Source: Plantago major (Eukaryota; Streptophyta; Magnoliopsida; Lamiales; Plantaginaceae). From it: a DNA stretch of 64,000 nucleotides. Numbering within the stretch: position 1 is the stretch's first letter; every line of letters starts with the position of its first letter. The notes beneath the pieces are model-generated. The model ran no database searches. It was not told the DNA's origin and was given only the letters and a program-made list of their open reading frames with translations. Of the stretch, positions 9,792 through 19,026 are shown in pieces. Both the position numbers and the translations under genes were made by a program. The stretch covers positions 28,028,765-28,092,764 of the forward strand of contig CM048840.1 in NCBI GenBank assembly GCA_026545765.1. Reading direction: 5' to 3'.

Positions 9792-10725
9792 AATGTAACG
9801 ACTTATGGAGAGCGTTAATGAAATTTGCATATTTTGATCTCTAAGTATTTTGCCTCTACAAATTCTTAACCAACGTACCTTCCGAGCCTCCAAATGCCAG
9901 TAGGTACCGAACTCCTATGATGAAATGAATTCCAGGGTCAAGAACCTGGAAATCACCACTTCACTAAGGATTAAGGGAGGGGGTAATTCGGAAATTTGAG
10001 AAGATCAGAACCTACCAAGATCCCAAATGTATAAGGAATCCGAGGTTAATAACCTGAAACAATTTTTGTACGTGTCACTATGAGAAACTTTTTCCTCTAA
10101 GGTTCGGAAAATCAAATTTCGTACTAATGGAAAAGGTTAACAAAACTCATGGACCACAAACCAATAGGGCTACCACATATATTGATAAAGATGATAAGGG
10201 TCTTGAGAAATCCTATACCCTTGCCATCCAAAACATAGTGAGAAAGGAACCAAACTACTAAGAAAAAAAGGGAAGAGTGAAAAGAAGTTAAAATTCTAAG
10301 CTTTCTACAAAATCGACCCTCCAAATATCCAAACTTCAAATGCAAGAAATAACAAGAATTTCCCCGTCCCGGAGAAATTAATATATTAGAGTTGACGCAC
10401 AGTTTTATGTGAAAAGTTAAATTAATGGTAATATGTTAAAAATGTGGAAAAAAGTGTACTTTTATTGGCAAAAATGTGTAATTTGTGTCTAAAGTTGAGA
10501 TTGTTCATTATTTGTTGGGGGTGGGACAATTTTCCTTTTTTAATAATGTATGAAGTTTTGTGAGACAACTAAAAATATCAAATGTATAAAGTTCTTGCAA
10601 TTTACAAGTTTAATTTTATTACATAGTATTTGACTCAAATATTTTATAACTTACAAAAATAACATAAAATTGTTTAAATAGCCCCCAAAAATTCATAAAT
10701 AACCCATAATTTTTTTTAAAAAATG
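9792..10725. other. Gypsy 3' flank and unassigned AT-rich DNA
   Basis: After the integrase fragment comes a purine tract (AAGGGAGGGGG near 9967-9977) that could be the polypurine tract of the same element. I could not find a matching pair of LTRs. The rest, to 10725, has no recognisable genes. Confidence 0.4.
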
Positions 10726-11017
10726 CAAAAATCTCCCTCCTAACCACCTCATCGGAGCTCCGATCGGAACTCCGGCAGAGCGAAGCTCTATGCTTCTGCC
10801 ATGGAAACTCTGGGAAAGCTCCGATCAGGTTGGTGGTGGTGGTGCGGAAGAAAATAGTGGTGGTGGTGGTGCAAAAATCTCCCTCCTAACCACCTCATCG
10901 GAGCTCCGATCGGAACTCCGACAGAGCGAAGCTCTATGCTTCTGCCATGGAAACTCTGGGAAAACTCCGATCAGGTTGGTGGTGGTGGTGTGAGTTGTGG
11001 TGGTGCGGAAGAAGATA
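10726..11017. repeat. 146-bp direct tandem duplication, GGT-rich
   Basis: Two copies offset by 146 bases, each starting near CTCCCTCCTAACCACCTC and ending in GGTGGTGGTGG. They differ at few positions (for example GGCAGAG versus GACAGAG). The following 60 bases continue with GGTGGT runs. The open frame through it is a product of the repeat. Confidence 0.8.
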
Positions 11018-11856
11018 GTTGATGGTGGTGGGGAAGAAGGTGGTGGTGGTGTGGCGGTGGAGATGGCTGAAGGTGGAAGGATGGTTAAGAAAAGTTTTGG
11101 GGATTTATTTATAAGAATTTAAAATTATTGGATTTATTTTGCAATAAAAGAAAATTAATGTAATAATTGAATTATAATGAAAATATAAAATAGGTAAAAA
11201 AGTTGACTTTTGGCGCTGGATGTAATTCTCAAATTTTGCCTTTATAAAAATTGGATTGATATGTAATTTTAGTCAATCCGGGGACACATATGAAATGGGG
11301 ATCTATTTAAGGTGTAGTAAATATATATAGATGTTTTCTTTCGTGGGGAATATTGTAGGAAGTACAACTTTAATACTTTTTATTGATCGTGGACTACTAA
11401 AACAAATTTTACTTATTCTAGTACAAACTCATAATGGATTTTCCATTCATACCATTGAGCCTAAATTTTGCAAGTCAAACTTACTAAAATCATCTAAATT
11501 TAAATATCAATAAATATATTTAACATTTCCTACAACTTTGCTCATTGTCCATAATGTTTTATTGATTCAAAAACTTCACACTTCATGTTTAATCTATTGA
11601 TATATGTCTACCAGTGTAGATTTCAAACATGTTCATATACCACGAACATATGTTAATACCAGCACTGATATATGTCTACAAAGTTATTGATAAATGTCTA
11701 CAAGTGACAGATTCTGAACATGTACGTTAATGCTACGTACATATATATGTATTGACACTGACATATGTCTGAAAGGATATTGATATGTGTTTACAGTTAC
11801 ATTTTACATTTACTCCAACTTAATTAATGTCTTCATAATAAATTTTGTAACTCATA
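11018..11856. other. AT-rich DNA with short degenerate repeats
   Basis: No gene seen. Between about 11590 and 11810 the motif TGATATATGTCTAC recurs in several degenerate copies, together with palindromic GTACGTTAATGCTACGTAC-like sequence. Confidence 0.4.
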
Positions 11857-12107
11857 TTCCCTTCGTCCCGCAGAACTTCATACATTTGTCATTTTTAGCC
11901 GTGCCACAGAACTTCATACATTACCAAAAAGGGAAGCTACCCCACACCCAACAAATAATAAACAATCTCAACTTTACACTCAAATTACACATTTTGCCAC
12001 TAAAAGTACACTTTTTCCCACCTTCTCTATATTATATCATTACTTTAACTTTTTGCATAAAACTGCACGCTAACCCTAATGTGTGAAGTTCTCTGGGACG
12101 GAGGGAG
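11857..12107. mobile_element. Stowaway-like MITE
   Basis: About 251 bp with inverted termini (TTCCCTTCGTCCCG...GGGACGGAGGGAG), flanked by TA on both sides (11855-11856 and 12108-12109). The body carries AACTTCATACATT near the left end and GTGTGAAGTTCT near the right. A truncated relative is at 18799. Confidence 0.8.
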
Positions 12108-12355
12108 TATTGGATAAGGGTATGATTGTCTCTTCATATTTGCCAACAATCAATTCTAACCACACATTTAACAATGTTGTAGCAAGATCAACAACAAAAA
12201 TGTGTGTTCTCTTAATCAATTCTTCTCTTCAAGGTTGTACTACTTTCTAATTTAGCCATCTTTCTTTGTCTAGTAATATTATTTTCATTTGCAAATGTAG
12301 CTTGGAATAATAAATGTAGGAAAACCGAATAATGTTAAACAATCATTGTTGCATA

Positions 12356-12613
12356 CTCCCTCCGTCCCATGCCAGTTGTCCAGTTTACACTAATTTGCGG
12401 TCAACAAAATTAAACTTTGACCACAAATAATTCTCAAACGGTAATAGTAAAATCTTCTATTGAACTATATAATGAAAGTTTAAACCTAAGTTTTCATTAT
12501 ATAGTTTAATTGAAGATTTTACTATTACCGTTTGCAAATTATTCGTGATCAAAGTTCAATTTTGTTGACCGCGAATTAGTGTAAACTGAACAACTGACAT
12601 GGGACAGAGGGAG
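12356..12613. mobile_element. Stowaway-like MITE, near-perfect hairpin
   Basis: 258 bp, TA target duplication, termini CTCCCTCCGTCCCATG and CATGGGACAGAGGGAG. The two halves are complementary over almost the whole length (for example AATTTGCGGTCAACAAAATT against AATTTTGTTGACCGCGAATT), so a transcript would fold into one long hairpin. Non-coding. Confidence 0.9.
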
Positions 12614-12701
12614 TATATAGTTTTGGTTGCCTTTCCAATTCAATAATAATGAGCATTGCATATGAGGTTGTTTTAGGGATAGGGCAACCAAGTTATTTTC
12701 C

Positions 12702-12821
12702 TTTTTTTTTTTTCAAGGAATCTGTAAATCATTTCATTGATAATAATCGTCAAGCAACAACGGGATTCGCAAACGGAATCAAAATCGAGCCAGAGCTGTC
12801 TGTCTTAACCAAAGTAGCTAA
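12702..12821 (-). mobile_element. 3' end of LINE-C, cut off by a Harbinger insertion
   Basis: On the minus strand this is the last 23 codons of a LINE RNase H domain (ATLVKTDSSGSILIP...), a stop at 12750-12752, about 36 bases of 3' UTR and a 12-nt poly(A) tail. The protein continues directly from AHLL at 17912 on the other side of the Harbinger element. Confidence 0.75.
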
Positions 12822-13155
12822 GACTACCCGCATTGGGTGACGGCTCGGTGACGCATCACCGCCGTGATTTGTGAGATCCGTGATTTAGATTTTGCATTGG
12901 GTGACGTCACGAGCGCCACGAATTTCAATTTTTTTTGTACATATTTAACATATTGTAAGAGTGTTTAGAAGTTGAAATTAGTAAAATTGCATTTTTTAAA
13001 CTCGTTTTATAATTTATTGGGCAAGAGGCAGGAATATATTACAACAAACCGCTGAAAATTTAAAAACTAAATGGAAATGCAACAAACACACAACACACGA
13101 ATGCATTAAACAAACAAACATACACTACACGATTGGTGAAGCTCAATCTCCACGG

Positions 13156-14475
13156 TCAACGCATTATCCAAATATGTTCCATCAAGTCCCTTTGGAGTTC
13201 TTCATGCGTGCACCTACTGTGCATTTGCCGTGAAAAGTTCATGTATTCCGGGATAGAGTTTATTGTTGATTGTGCTCGTCGGATACGAACTCCGTCAATC
13301 ACATGGGGTACATTCTCACGGGTATCTTGTTCGAACTCTTCGATTTCCTTGTCAGAATTTAGGTATTTGTGGCGCTCTTCCTCAACTATCATGTTGTGGA
13401 GTGTGATGCATCAATCCATAATCTTTTTGAGTGTCTCCCTGTTGTGTGCAAGTGCGGGATTTCGTACAATTGCAAATCGTGCTTGCAGTACTCCGAAAGC
13501 ACGTTCCACATCTTTCCGTGAGACTCGACGCCTTGAGAATTTGGCTTCTTTGTGCGTTACCGGATTCGGGATGGCAGGAACAAATGTAGCCCAAGCTGGG
13601 TAGATGCCATCGGTTAGGTAGTAAGGCATGTTGTACTGATGGCCATTGACCTCAAAGTTAATCTGAGGTCCCGTGCCGTTCAGGAGATCGTCGAACACCG
13701 GTGAACGTTGCACGATTGACAAGTCATTGTATTTTCCGGAAATCCCGAAGAATGAATGCCATATCCAAGTATCTTGGGATGCTACTGCTTCTAAAACAAG
13801 GGTAGGATTTTTTGCTTCTGCCTTGAAATTGACCGTGCCACGCCTTGGGACAGTTCTTCCATGTCCGATTACATCTGATCGATACTCCCAAGCATGCCCA
13901 CAAATCCTCTTGCGGCGTTGATTGCGAATCCTTCGAGCATCGACCTCGTTGGCCCTCGCATATATGTTGGACCAAACTCAAATTTACAAGATCACAAAAT
14001 GCGAAAGACACTTGAGGGCCGTGCTTTCACCAAGTCGGCAATACTTGTCAACCGAGTCAGCAGAAGCCCCATAAGCTAGCATACGAATGGTTGCGGTACA
14101 TTTTTGTAGTGTGGTTAACCCCGGTCGACCAAGACCATCTGGCTTGCACACAAAGTAATCATCTTGACGCACTACACCAGCAATCACCCGTTCGAACAAC
14201 GACCTCTCCATTTTGAATCTCAGTCGAAATTTATCTGCATATGGTGGGTTAACCCCGAAGTAGTCTTCCTCCAATTGTTTGCCACGCTCTTCTCGACTTC
14301 TGTCAATGTAAGCACGCTTCTTCTTAGGCCGTCGTGGCTCGTCCGGTTGTTGATGTTGCTGGAATTGTTGGATCATATTTGGTACATTTTGCATTATCAT
14401 GGTTTTGATTTGTGCGAAAGGATTGGATGAAGAAGAACCAAGCAAGCTTTCATCATCAGATGATGAATTTGACAT
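13156..14475 (-). pseudogene. PIF/Harbinger DDE transposase (frameshifted)
   Basis: Starts at the ATG at 14475 (MSNSSSDDESLLGSSSSNPF). An N-terminal helix-turn-helix-like part (YADKFRLRFKMERSLFERV, CTATIRMLAYG) is open to about 13990. The frame then breaks more than once: VGMLGSI is followed by a stop, WKNCPKAWHGQFQG is in a second frame, and from about 13820 NPTLVLEAVASQDTWIWHSFFG is in a third. The end (RKDVERAFGVLQARFAIV, HNMIVEEE) is the conserved C-terminus of plant DDE_Tnp_4 proteins. At least three frame changes; inactive. Confidence 0.85.
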
Positions 14476-14977
14476 GATTATCTTTGGAAAATTGAAGTAG
14501 ATAGAGTGTTTTCTGTGTAGTTAAGAAAATGTAAGAAGGGATGAATGCAAGTAGTTTGTTGTGTATAAAAATGTGTTCTATGGTTGCATTATATAGACAG
14601 GTTGTCTGAGATGTGTGACTCATTTCTTAGTCATAGCTGAGTCATAATGCATTGGATTTCTCATTAATTGAAGATAAAGATGTCTGAGATGTATGACTCA
14701 TTTCTTAGTCATAGCTGAGTCATAATGCATTGGATTTCTCATTAATTGAAGATAAGATGTCTGAGATTTATGACTCATTTCTGACAAAGCAAAGATAAGA
14801 TGTCTGAGATGTATGACTGATTTTATTACAACGGACACTTGGAAGAGTAAAACACAAACAAGCCACACTTCGGGAAGTAAAAACAAACAAGCAAACTAAA
14901 ACAAGCAAACCGAAACAAGCAAACTAAAACAAGCAAACCGAAACAATCAAACTAAAACAAGCTCTCAACTTCAGCCA
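14476..14977. repeat. Tandem repeats between the two Harbinger ORFs
   Basis: From about 14620 to 14830 a unit of about 70-80 bases recurs (GATGTCTGAGATGTATGACTC ... TTAGTCATAGCTGAGTCATA). From about 14880 to 14965 a shorter unit around AAACAAGCAAACC(T)AAAAC is repeated five or so times. No gene. Confidence 0.65.
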
Positions 14978-15094
14978 TTACTCGGACGGAAACAATTCCT
15001 TCTGCAGTGCATCACAAACTCCCTTATGTGCTGCGGTCAAGTTAGCATAGTTCCCCATAAGTGTCATCCACATGTCACTACAAAAAATCTGGGC

Positions 15095-15350
15095 TGTAGC
15101 GACGGATAGATCCGTCGCTACAGCCCATCTATCCGTCGCCCCAGCTCTGGCGACGGATCGGGCGACGGATAGAAATTCCGTCGCCCCGCTGGATCTGTGG
15201 CGACGGATAATAATCCGTCGTCCAATTCGCGACGGATTGGACGACGGATTGACCAATTTTTTTTTTTTTTAAATAGAAATGGGGCGACGGATAGATTCTA
15301 TCCGTCGCCCCACGTGGCGACGGATAGATTCTATCCGTCGCCCCATTTAT
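15095..15350. repeat. Left subterminal motif array of the CACTA element
   Basis: About a dozen copies of GCGACGGAT or its complement within 256 bases, many arranged as palindromic pairs. These are probably transposase binding sites. Confidence 0.75.
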
Positions 15351-15504
15351 ATTTTTTTAAAAAAAATTAAAATCCGTATTCGAATTTTTATATTCGTATA
15401 CGGATTAATTAAATATCAATTTGTATTCAGATATACGAGATATTGATTTGTATTCGTATACGGATTAATTTGTATTCGAATTTTTATATTCGTTGTATTC
15501 GTAC

Positions 15505-16160
15505 GGTGTGGTGGTGGTGGGAGGAGAAAGGTGGTGCGGTGGTGGCAGTGGTGGTGGTAGGGTGGTGGTGGTGGTGCGGTGGTGGTGGGAGGAGGAAAGG
15601 TGGTGGTGGTGGCAGGGTGGTGGTGGTGGTGGTGGAGGAGATGGTGGTGGTGGTGGTGGTGGTGGAGATGGTGGTGGTGGGAGGAGAGAGGTGGTGGTGG
15701 AGATGGTGGTGGTGCGGTGGTGGTGGGAGGAGAGAGGTGGTGGTTGTGGAGATGGTGGTGGTGGGAGGAGAGAGGTGGTGATGGTGGAGATGGTGGTGGT
15801 GGGAGGAGAGAGGTGGTGGTGGAGATGGTGGTGGTGCGGTGGTGGTGGGAGGAGAGAGGTGGTGGTTGTGGAGATGGTGGTGGTGCGGTGGTGGTGGTGG
15901 AGATGGTGGTGGTGCGGTGGTGGTGGGAGGAGAGAGGTGGTGGTGGTGGAGATGGTGGTGGAGGAGGAGGTGGTGGTGGAGGATGGTGGTGGATGGTGGT
16001 GGTGGAGGAAAGGTGGTGGTGGTGGAGATGGTGGTGGAGGAGGTGGTGGTGGAGGATGGTGGTGGATGGTGGTGGTGGTGGAAGGAGAAAGGTGGTGGTG
16101 GGAGGAGGAGGAGGAGAGGAGAAGTGGTGAAGGAAAGGAGGTGGTGGAGGAGATATAAGG
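15505..16160 (+). repeat. GGT/GGA-rich minisatellite
   Basis: About 650 bases with almost no C on the plus strand. The core GGTGGTGGGAGGAGAGAGG recurs at spacings of about 40-80 bases, joined by GGTGGTGGAGATGG. It is open in several frames only because the composition excludes stop codons; I do not call a gene. The G-tracts could form quadruplexes. Confidence 0.85.
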
Positions 16161-16174
16161 TTTTTTTTTAGGCT

Positions 16175-16500
16175 TTTAGCGACGGATAGATCTAGATCTA
16201 TCCGTCGCTAACGTTTTTTTTTTTTATTATTTTTTCCGGCTATAGCGACGGATAGATTTATCCGTCGCTAAAAATAGCGACGGATAGATCTATCCGTCGC
16301 TATTTTTAGCGACGGATAAATCTATCCGTCGCTAAAATTTTTTTTTTTTTAGATCTGGGTCAACTCTCTGTAGCGACGGATAAACTTATCCGTTGCTGCA
16401 TGTGACGGATAAGTTTATCCGTGCATGAGCAGCGACGGATAGAATCCCTCGCCCGTTTGGCGATCCGTCGCTCTGAGGCGACGGATAAAATCCGTCGCCC
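16175..16500. repeat. Right subterminal motif array of the CACTA element
   Basis: Again roughly a dozen GCGACGGATA / TATCCGTCGC copies in both orientations, several as perfect palindromes such as AGCGACGGATAGATC with its inverse. Mirrors the left array. Confidence 0.75.
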
Positions 16501-17911
16501 TTTCCGTCCTGATTCTGTTAATTCTTGTAGTGTCCATCTTCTTCTCCTTCATCCTCGTTCTTCCTTTTGCGGGCAAACTCCGACCTGTCTTTCCAACTCA
16601 AGGTATTGGGGATAACTTTCATTAAAGTTAACCCATCCTCGCCATTGCATCCATTGAGGAGTTCGGAACTACCACCTCTAGCCATCTTCTTTGCCTTGTC
16701 ACGACCCATGGGGCGTTTGCTAGGCGTGACACGACATCGTCCTCACCGGGCGCTTGCTCCCACTACTAGCACCTGCTGATTCCATTGGTTGGTCATCATC
16801 AACTAGAACATCAACCCTCGGAGTTGTTGCGGCCTTCTTGTATGTTTCCTCCAAGTTCATCCTCGTTTCCCACCCTGGGTACTGTTTCATGGCATCCCAC
16901 TGCTTGAATAGGTTGAATCCGTTACAACGGACTTCTCTTTGTAGAATTCTGGTCATTTTGATTACATTGGCTTCATTGTAGCCACTCGATCGTGACAACC
17001 CTAGTAGCACGATCCACACAAATCACCCACCAATTAATGTCATCTCTCATCCGCTTAAATCGAGACGAAGTGAATCATGACTCGCTTTTTTCAAACCGGA
17101 CATCCTCCCATCTCTCCGCACGTCCTCGAACTTCTCCTCGACTTTCTTGAACAAACTTGCTTACCTCTGATTCGTGCCAATGATCGGATTTGCGCTAACG
17201 GCCATGTAACAAGAGATGAGAACCAAGTCCTCATTCGTGTTGTAGGGTGAGCCACGTCCTTCACCTTTATTGGTCGTCCCTCCTTCCGTGTCTTTGGCTT
17301 TCCCTTTCCCACGCCTCGGATCGGTTGAATTTCAGTCGCGTCTAGAACAACTTCCGGTGGTGCTTGCGAAAACATTGGTGTTTGTGAGATTGGAGAATGG
17401 TAATTTTGAGTGTAGGGGTCTTCGTCGAGCTTCGAACAAAGGCGAACAAAGCTCGGTTGGGGTTGTGGAGAGGTGTTTTGTTAAGCTTTTTCATGCACGC
17501 GTGAAGCTTGGTGTGTTTTCTTGCATCCACCTCGAGTTTCCGGGTGAACAAGTTTTCCGTCCATGTCAGGAAAATTGAAATGGAGATGGTTGGTGTTTTG
17601 GAGTGAAGAGAGTGTTTTAAGTTTAATTAAGAGAGAAAGAGGAGTTGGAGATGGGATGATCCAAATATAGTCAAGACTGATCTCATTTTATAGATCTCGA
17701 AAAAATAAAGCCGATGGTGATTTTTATTTATTTTTTGCATTTTTATTTTGAAAGTTATAACCGTTTGAAATTTAAACGGAATTTTAAAAAAAAAAAAACG
17801 CCACATGGCAGCAGCCTATTGGCTGCCCATTTAAACTCACCGTCGATGGTGACGGGTGAGCCAACAACTATTCTTGCGCGTCGAGAGTGACGGCCTGCAA
17901 TGCAGGCCGTC

Positions 17912-18275
17912 TAAAAGATGGGCCAACATATTGCCGCTACGTCTGACAGAACTAAAAGAAACTGAATGAAAAAAACAACCCGATGGATGCAGAGATGGTT
18001 CCTGTGCCTGTAGTTGGTTTACTACGCTCAAACAGTCACCTTCAAACCACATGCTCGAGATCAAGATTGTATCCAAGAATGACTGCACTTCTCGCCGCCA
18101 AAGCTTCAGCCGTCTCTGGATTTGGTACAAACTGAAAACTAGACCTCTGCCATGCAATAATAGTCCCTTCCCTGTTGCGAACCTCAATTCCCGTTGTGGC
18201 TTCCTTCTTCGATGCGTTGTATGAGGCATCATAAAACAGATTACAGAGTAAAGCTGTTACAACCACCGGTATCAT
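17912..18275 (-). pseudogene. LINE-C RNase H domain, 5' side of the Harbinger insertion
   Basis: Reads FYDASYNASKKEATTGIEV, then NPETAEALAARSAVILG. After a frameshift near 18045 it continues with FEGDCLSVVNQLQ and RRSGNMLAHLL, running exactly to the TAA target site of the Harbinger element. It resumes at 12821. The order (Asp near the start, AEALAAR, EGDC, N-x-x-AH) matches plant LINE RNase H. Confidence 0.8.
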
Positions 18276-18300
18276 ATGCGGTGTAATACTAGTCCTATCA

Positions 18301-18640
18301 CTATAAACATGAACTTATAACCACGGAGGAATTGTACCAAGTAGACGACAAAAGAGACATGTCCATCGACAACATATTATCTGGACTACTTAATCCCAGC
18401 TTAACACCATAATTGGCCAAAAGATCCGCAACCTGGTTCCATTCCCTATACAATACACAACATATGCTTTCTGGTCCGAAGGCTGAGGTACCTGGAAATT
18501 GCCAACAAAGCATATTGGGAATCAGACTGCACAATAATACACTTATTTGTTGGATTAGGAATTAACATAAGCCCTTCTTTAATTGCCACAAGTGCAGCAA
18601 CATTATCTGAGACTCTCCCCAGGAATCCTACTTTATCTGT
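18301..18640 (-). pseudogene. Second RNase H fragment
   Basis: Pieces NKCIIVQSDSQYALLAI and YREWNQVADLLANYGVKLGL, in two frames, are typical of the central and terminal parts of a plant LINE RNase H. It is a different copy from the one just downstream because it repeats the C-terminal end. No other domain of this element is visible. Confidence 0.6.
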
Positions 18641-18798
18641 TACAAAAACACCCTCTTAATTCCAAGTGAAATTATTCGTACTCTACATATAAAAAAAAAT
18701 ACTTGAATATGCTCAATAAGACGACCCACTCACCGCTGTAAAAATTACAAGGTTTTAAAGAAATCAAATCAAAAAACTTGAAACTCAAAGCCAACTAC

Positions 18799-18925
18799 TC
18801 CCTCCGCTCCGCAGAATTTTATACATTTATCATTTTTTGCCGTCTCATAGAACTTCATGCGTTACCAAAAAAGAAAGTTACCCCACACCAACCAAATAAT
18901 TAACAATCTCAACTTTTTCAAATTA
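18799..18925. mobile_element. Truncated Stowaway-like MITE
   Basis: Starts after TA with CTCCCTCCGCTCCGCAG and follows the left half of the MITE at 11857 (AACTTCAT...GTTACCAAAAA, ACCCCACAC, AACAATCTCAACTTT). Its right half is missing. Another MITE terminus (CTCCCTCCATTTCA) lies at 19173. Confidence 0.6.
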
Positions 18926-19026
18926 TAGGAATCAACTACAGAAGATGAAAATTAAACTAAAAGAACATGTCCGAATAGAATAAGTTCAGATACTAGAACA
19001 AAATTATTGATATCTGTAATTGATAT

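Larger units (their letters stand above)
15076..16532. mobile_element. Non-autonomous CACTA element, 1457 bp
   Basis: Begins CACTACAAAAAATC and ends ATTCTTGTAGTG, the inverted CACTA terminus. Both subterminal regions are packed with a 10-12-bp motif in both orientations (GCGACGGATAGA / TCTATCCGTCGC), as expected for CACTA transposase binding sites. It has no transposase gene; the middle is a GGT-rich minisatellite. A clean 3-bp target duplication is not visible (TGT on the left, TCC on the right). The large CACTA element starting at 43285 shares the terminus and the motif and is the likely source family. Confidence 0.85.
14978..17375 (-). pseudogene. Harbinger Myb/SANT-like ORF, split by CACTA
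   Basis: Pieces in order on the minus strand: 17375-17091 (RGVGKGKPKTRKEGRPIKVKD, then SANT-like sequence around NEDLVLISCYMAVSANPI in another frame), 17019-16720 (VICVDRA region, LQREVRCNGFNLFKQWDAMKQYPGWETR, a NAM-associated-type C-terminal block), and 16709-16536 (LSWKDRSEFARKRKNEDEG). After the CACTA insert comes 15075-14978 (MWMTLMGNYANLTAAHKGV, ending LFPSE and a stop). Such ORFs act with the transposase in DNA binding. Frameshifts plus the 1.46-kb insert make it inactive. Confidence 0.7.
12822..17911 (-). mobile_element. PIF/Harbinger element, 5.1 kb including a nested CACTA
   Basis: Termini GACTACCCGCATTG (left) and the inverse of GACGGCCTGCATTG (right) form an imperfect inverted repeat. 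Both sides carry TAA (12819-12821 and 17912-17914), the TWA target site typical of this superfamily. On the minus strand it encodes a Myb/SANT-like ORF followed by a DDE transposase, the usual two-gene set. Without the 1457-bp CACTA insert it is about 3.6 kb. Both ORFs are broken. It sits inside the RNase H of a LINE. Confidence 0.85.

Noticed and set aside
14476-14965. CRISPR-like repeat array
   Set aside because: Plant nuclear context; the units are ordinary tandem repeats without unique spacers, and no cas genes exist.
15443-16171. Four long overlapping Gly/Val/Trp/Arg-rich ORFs
   Set aside because: They lie in the GGT minisatellite and stay open in several frames only because stop codons cannot form; no start context or family signal.
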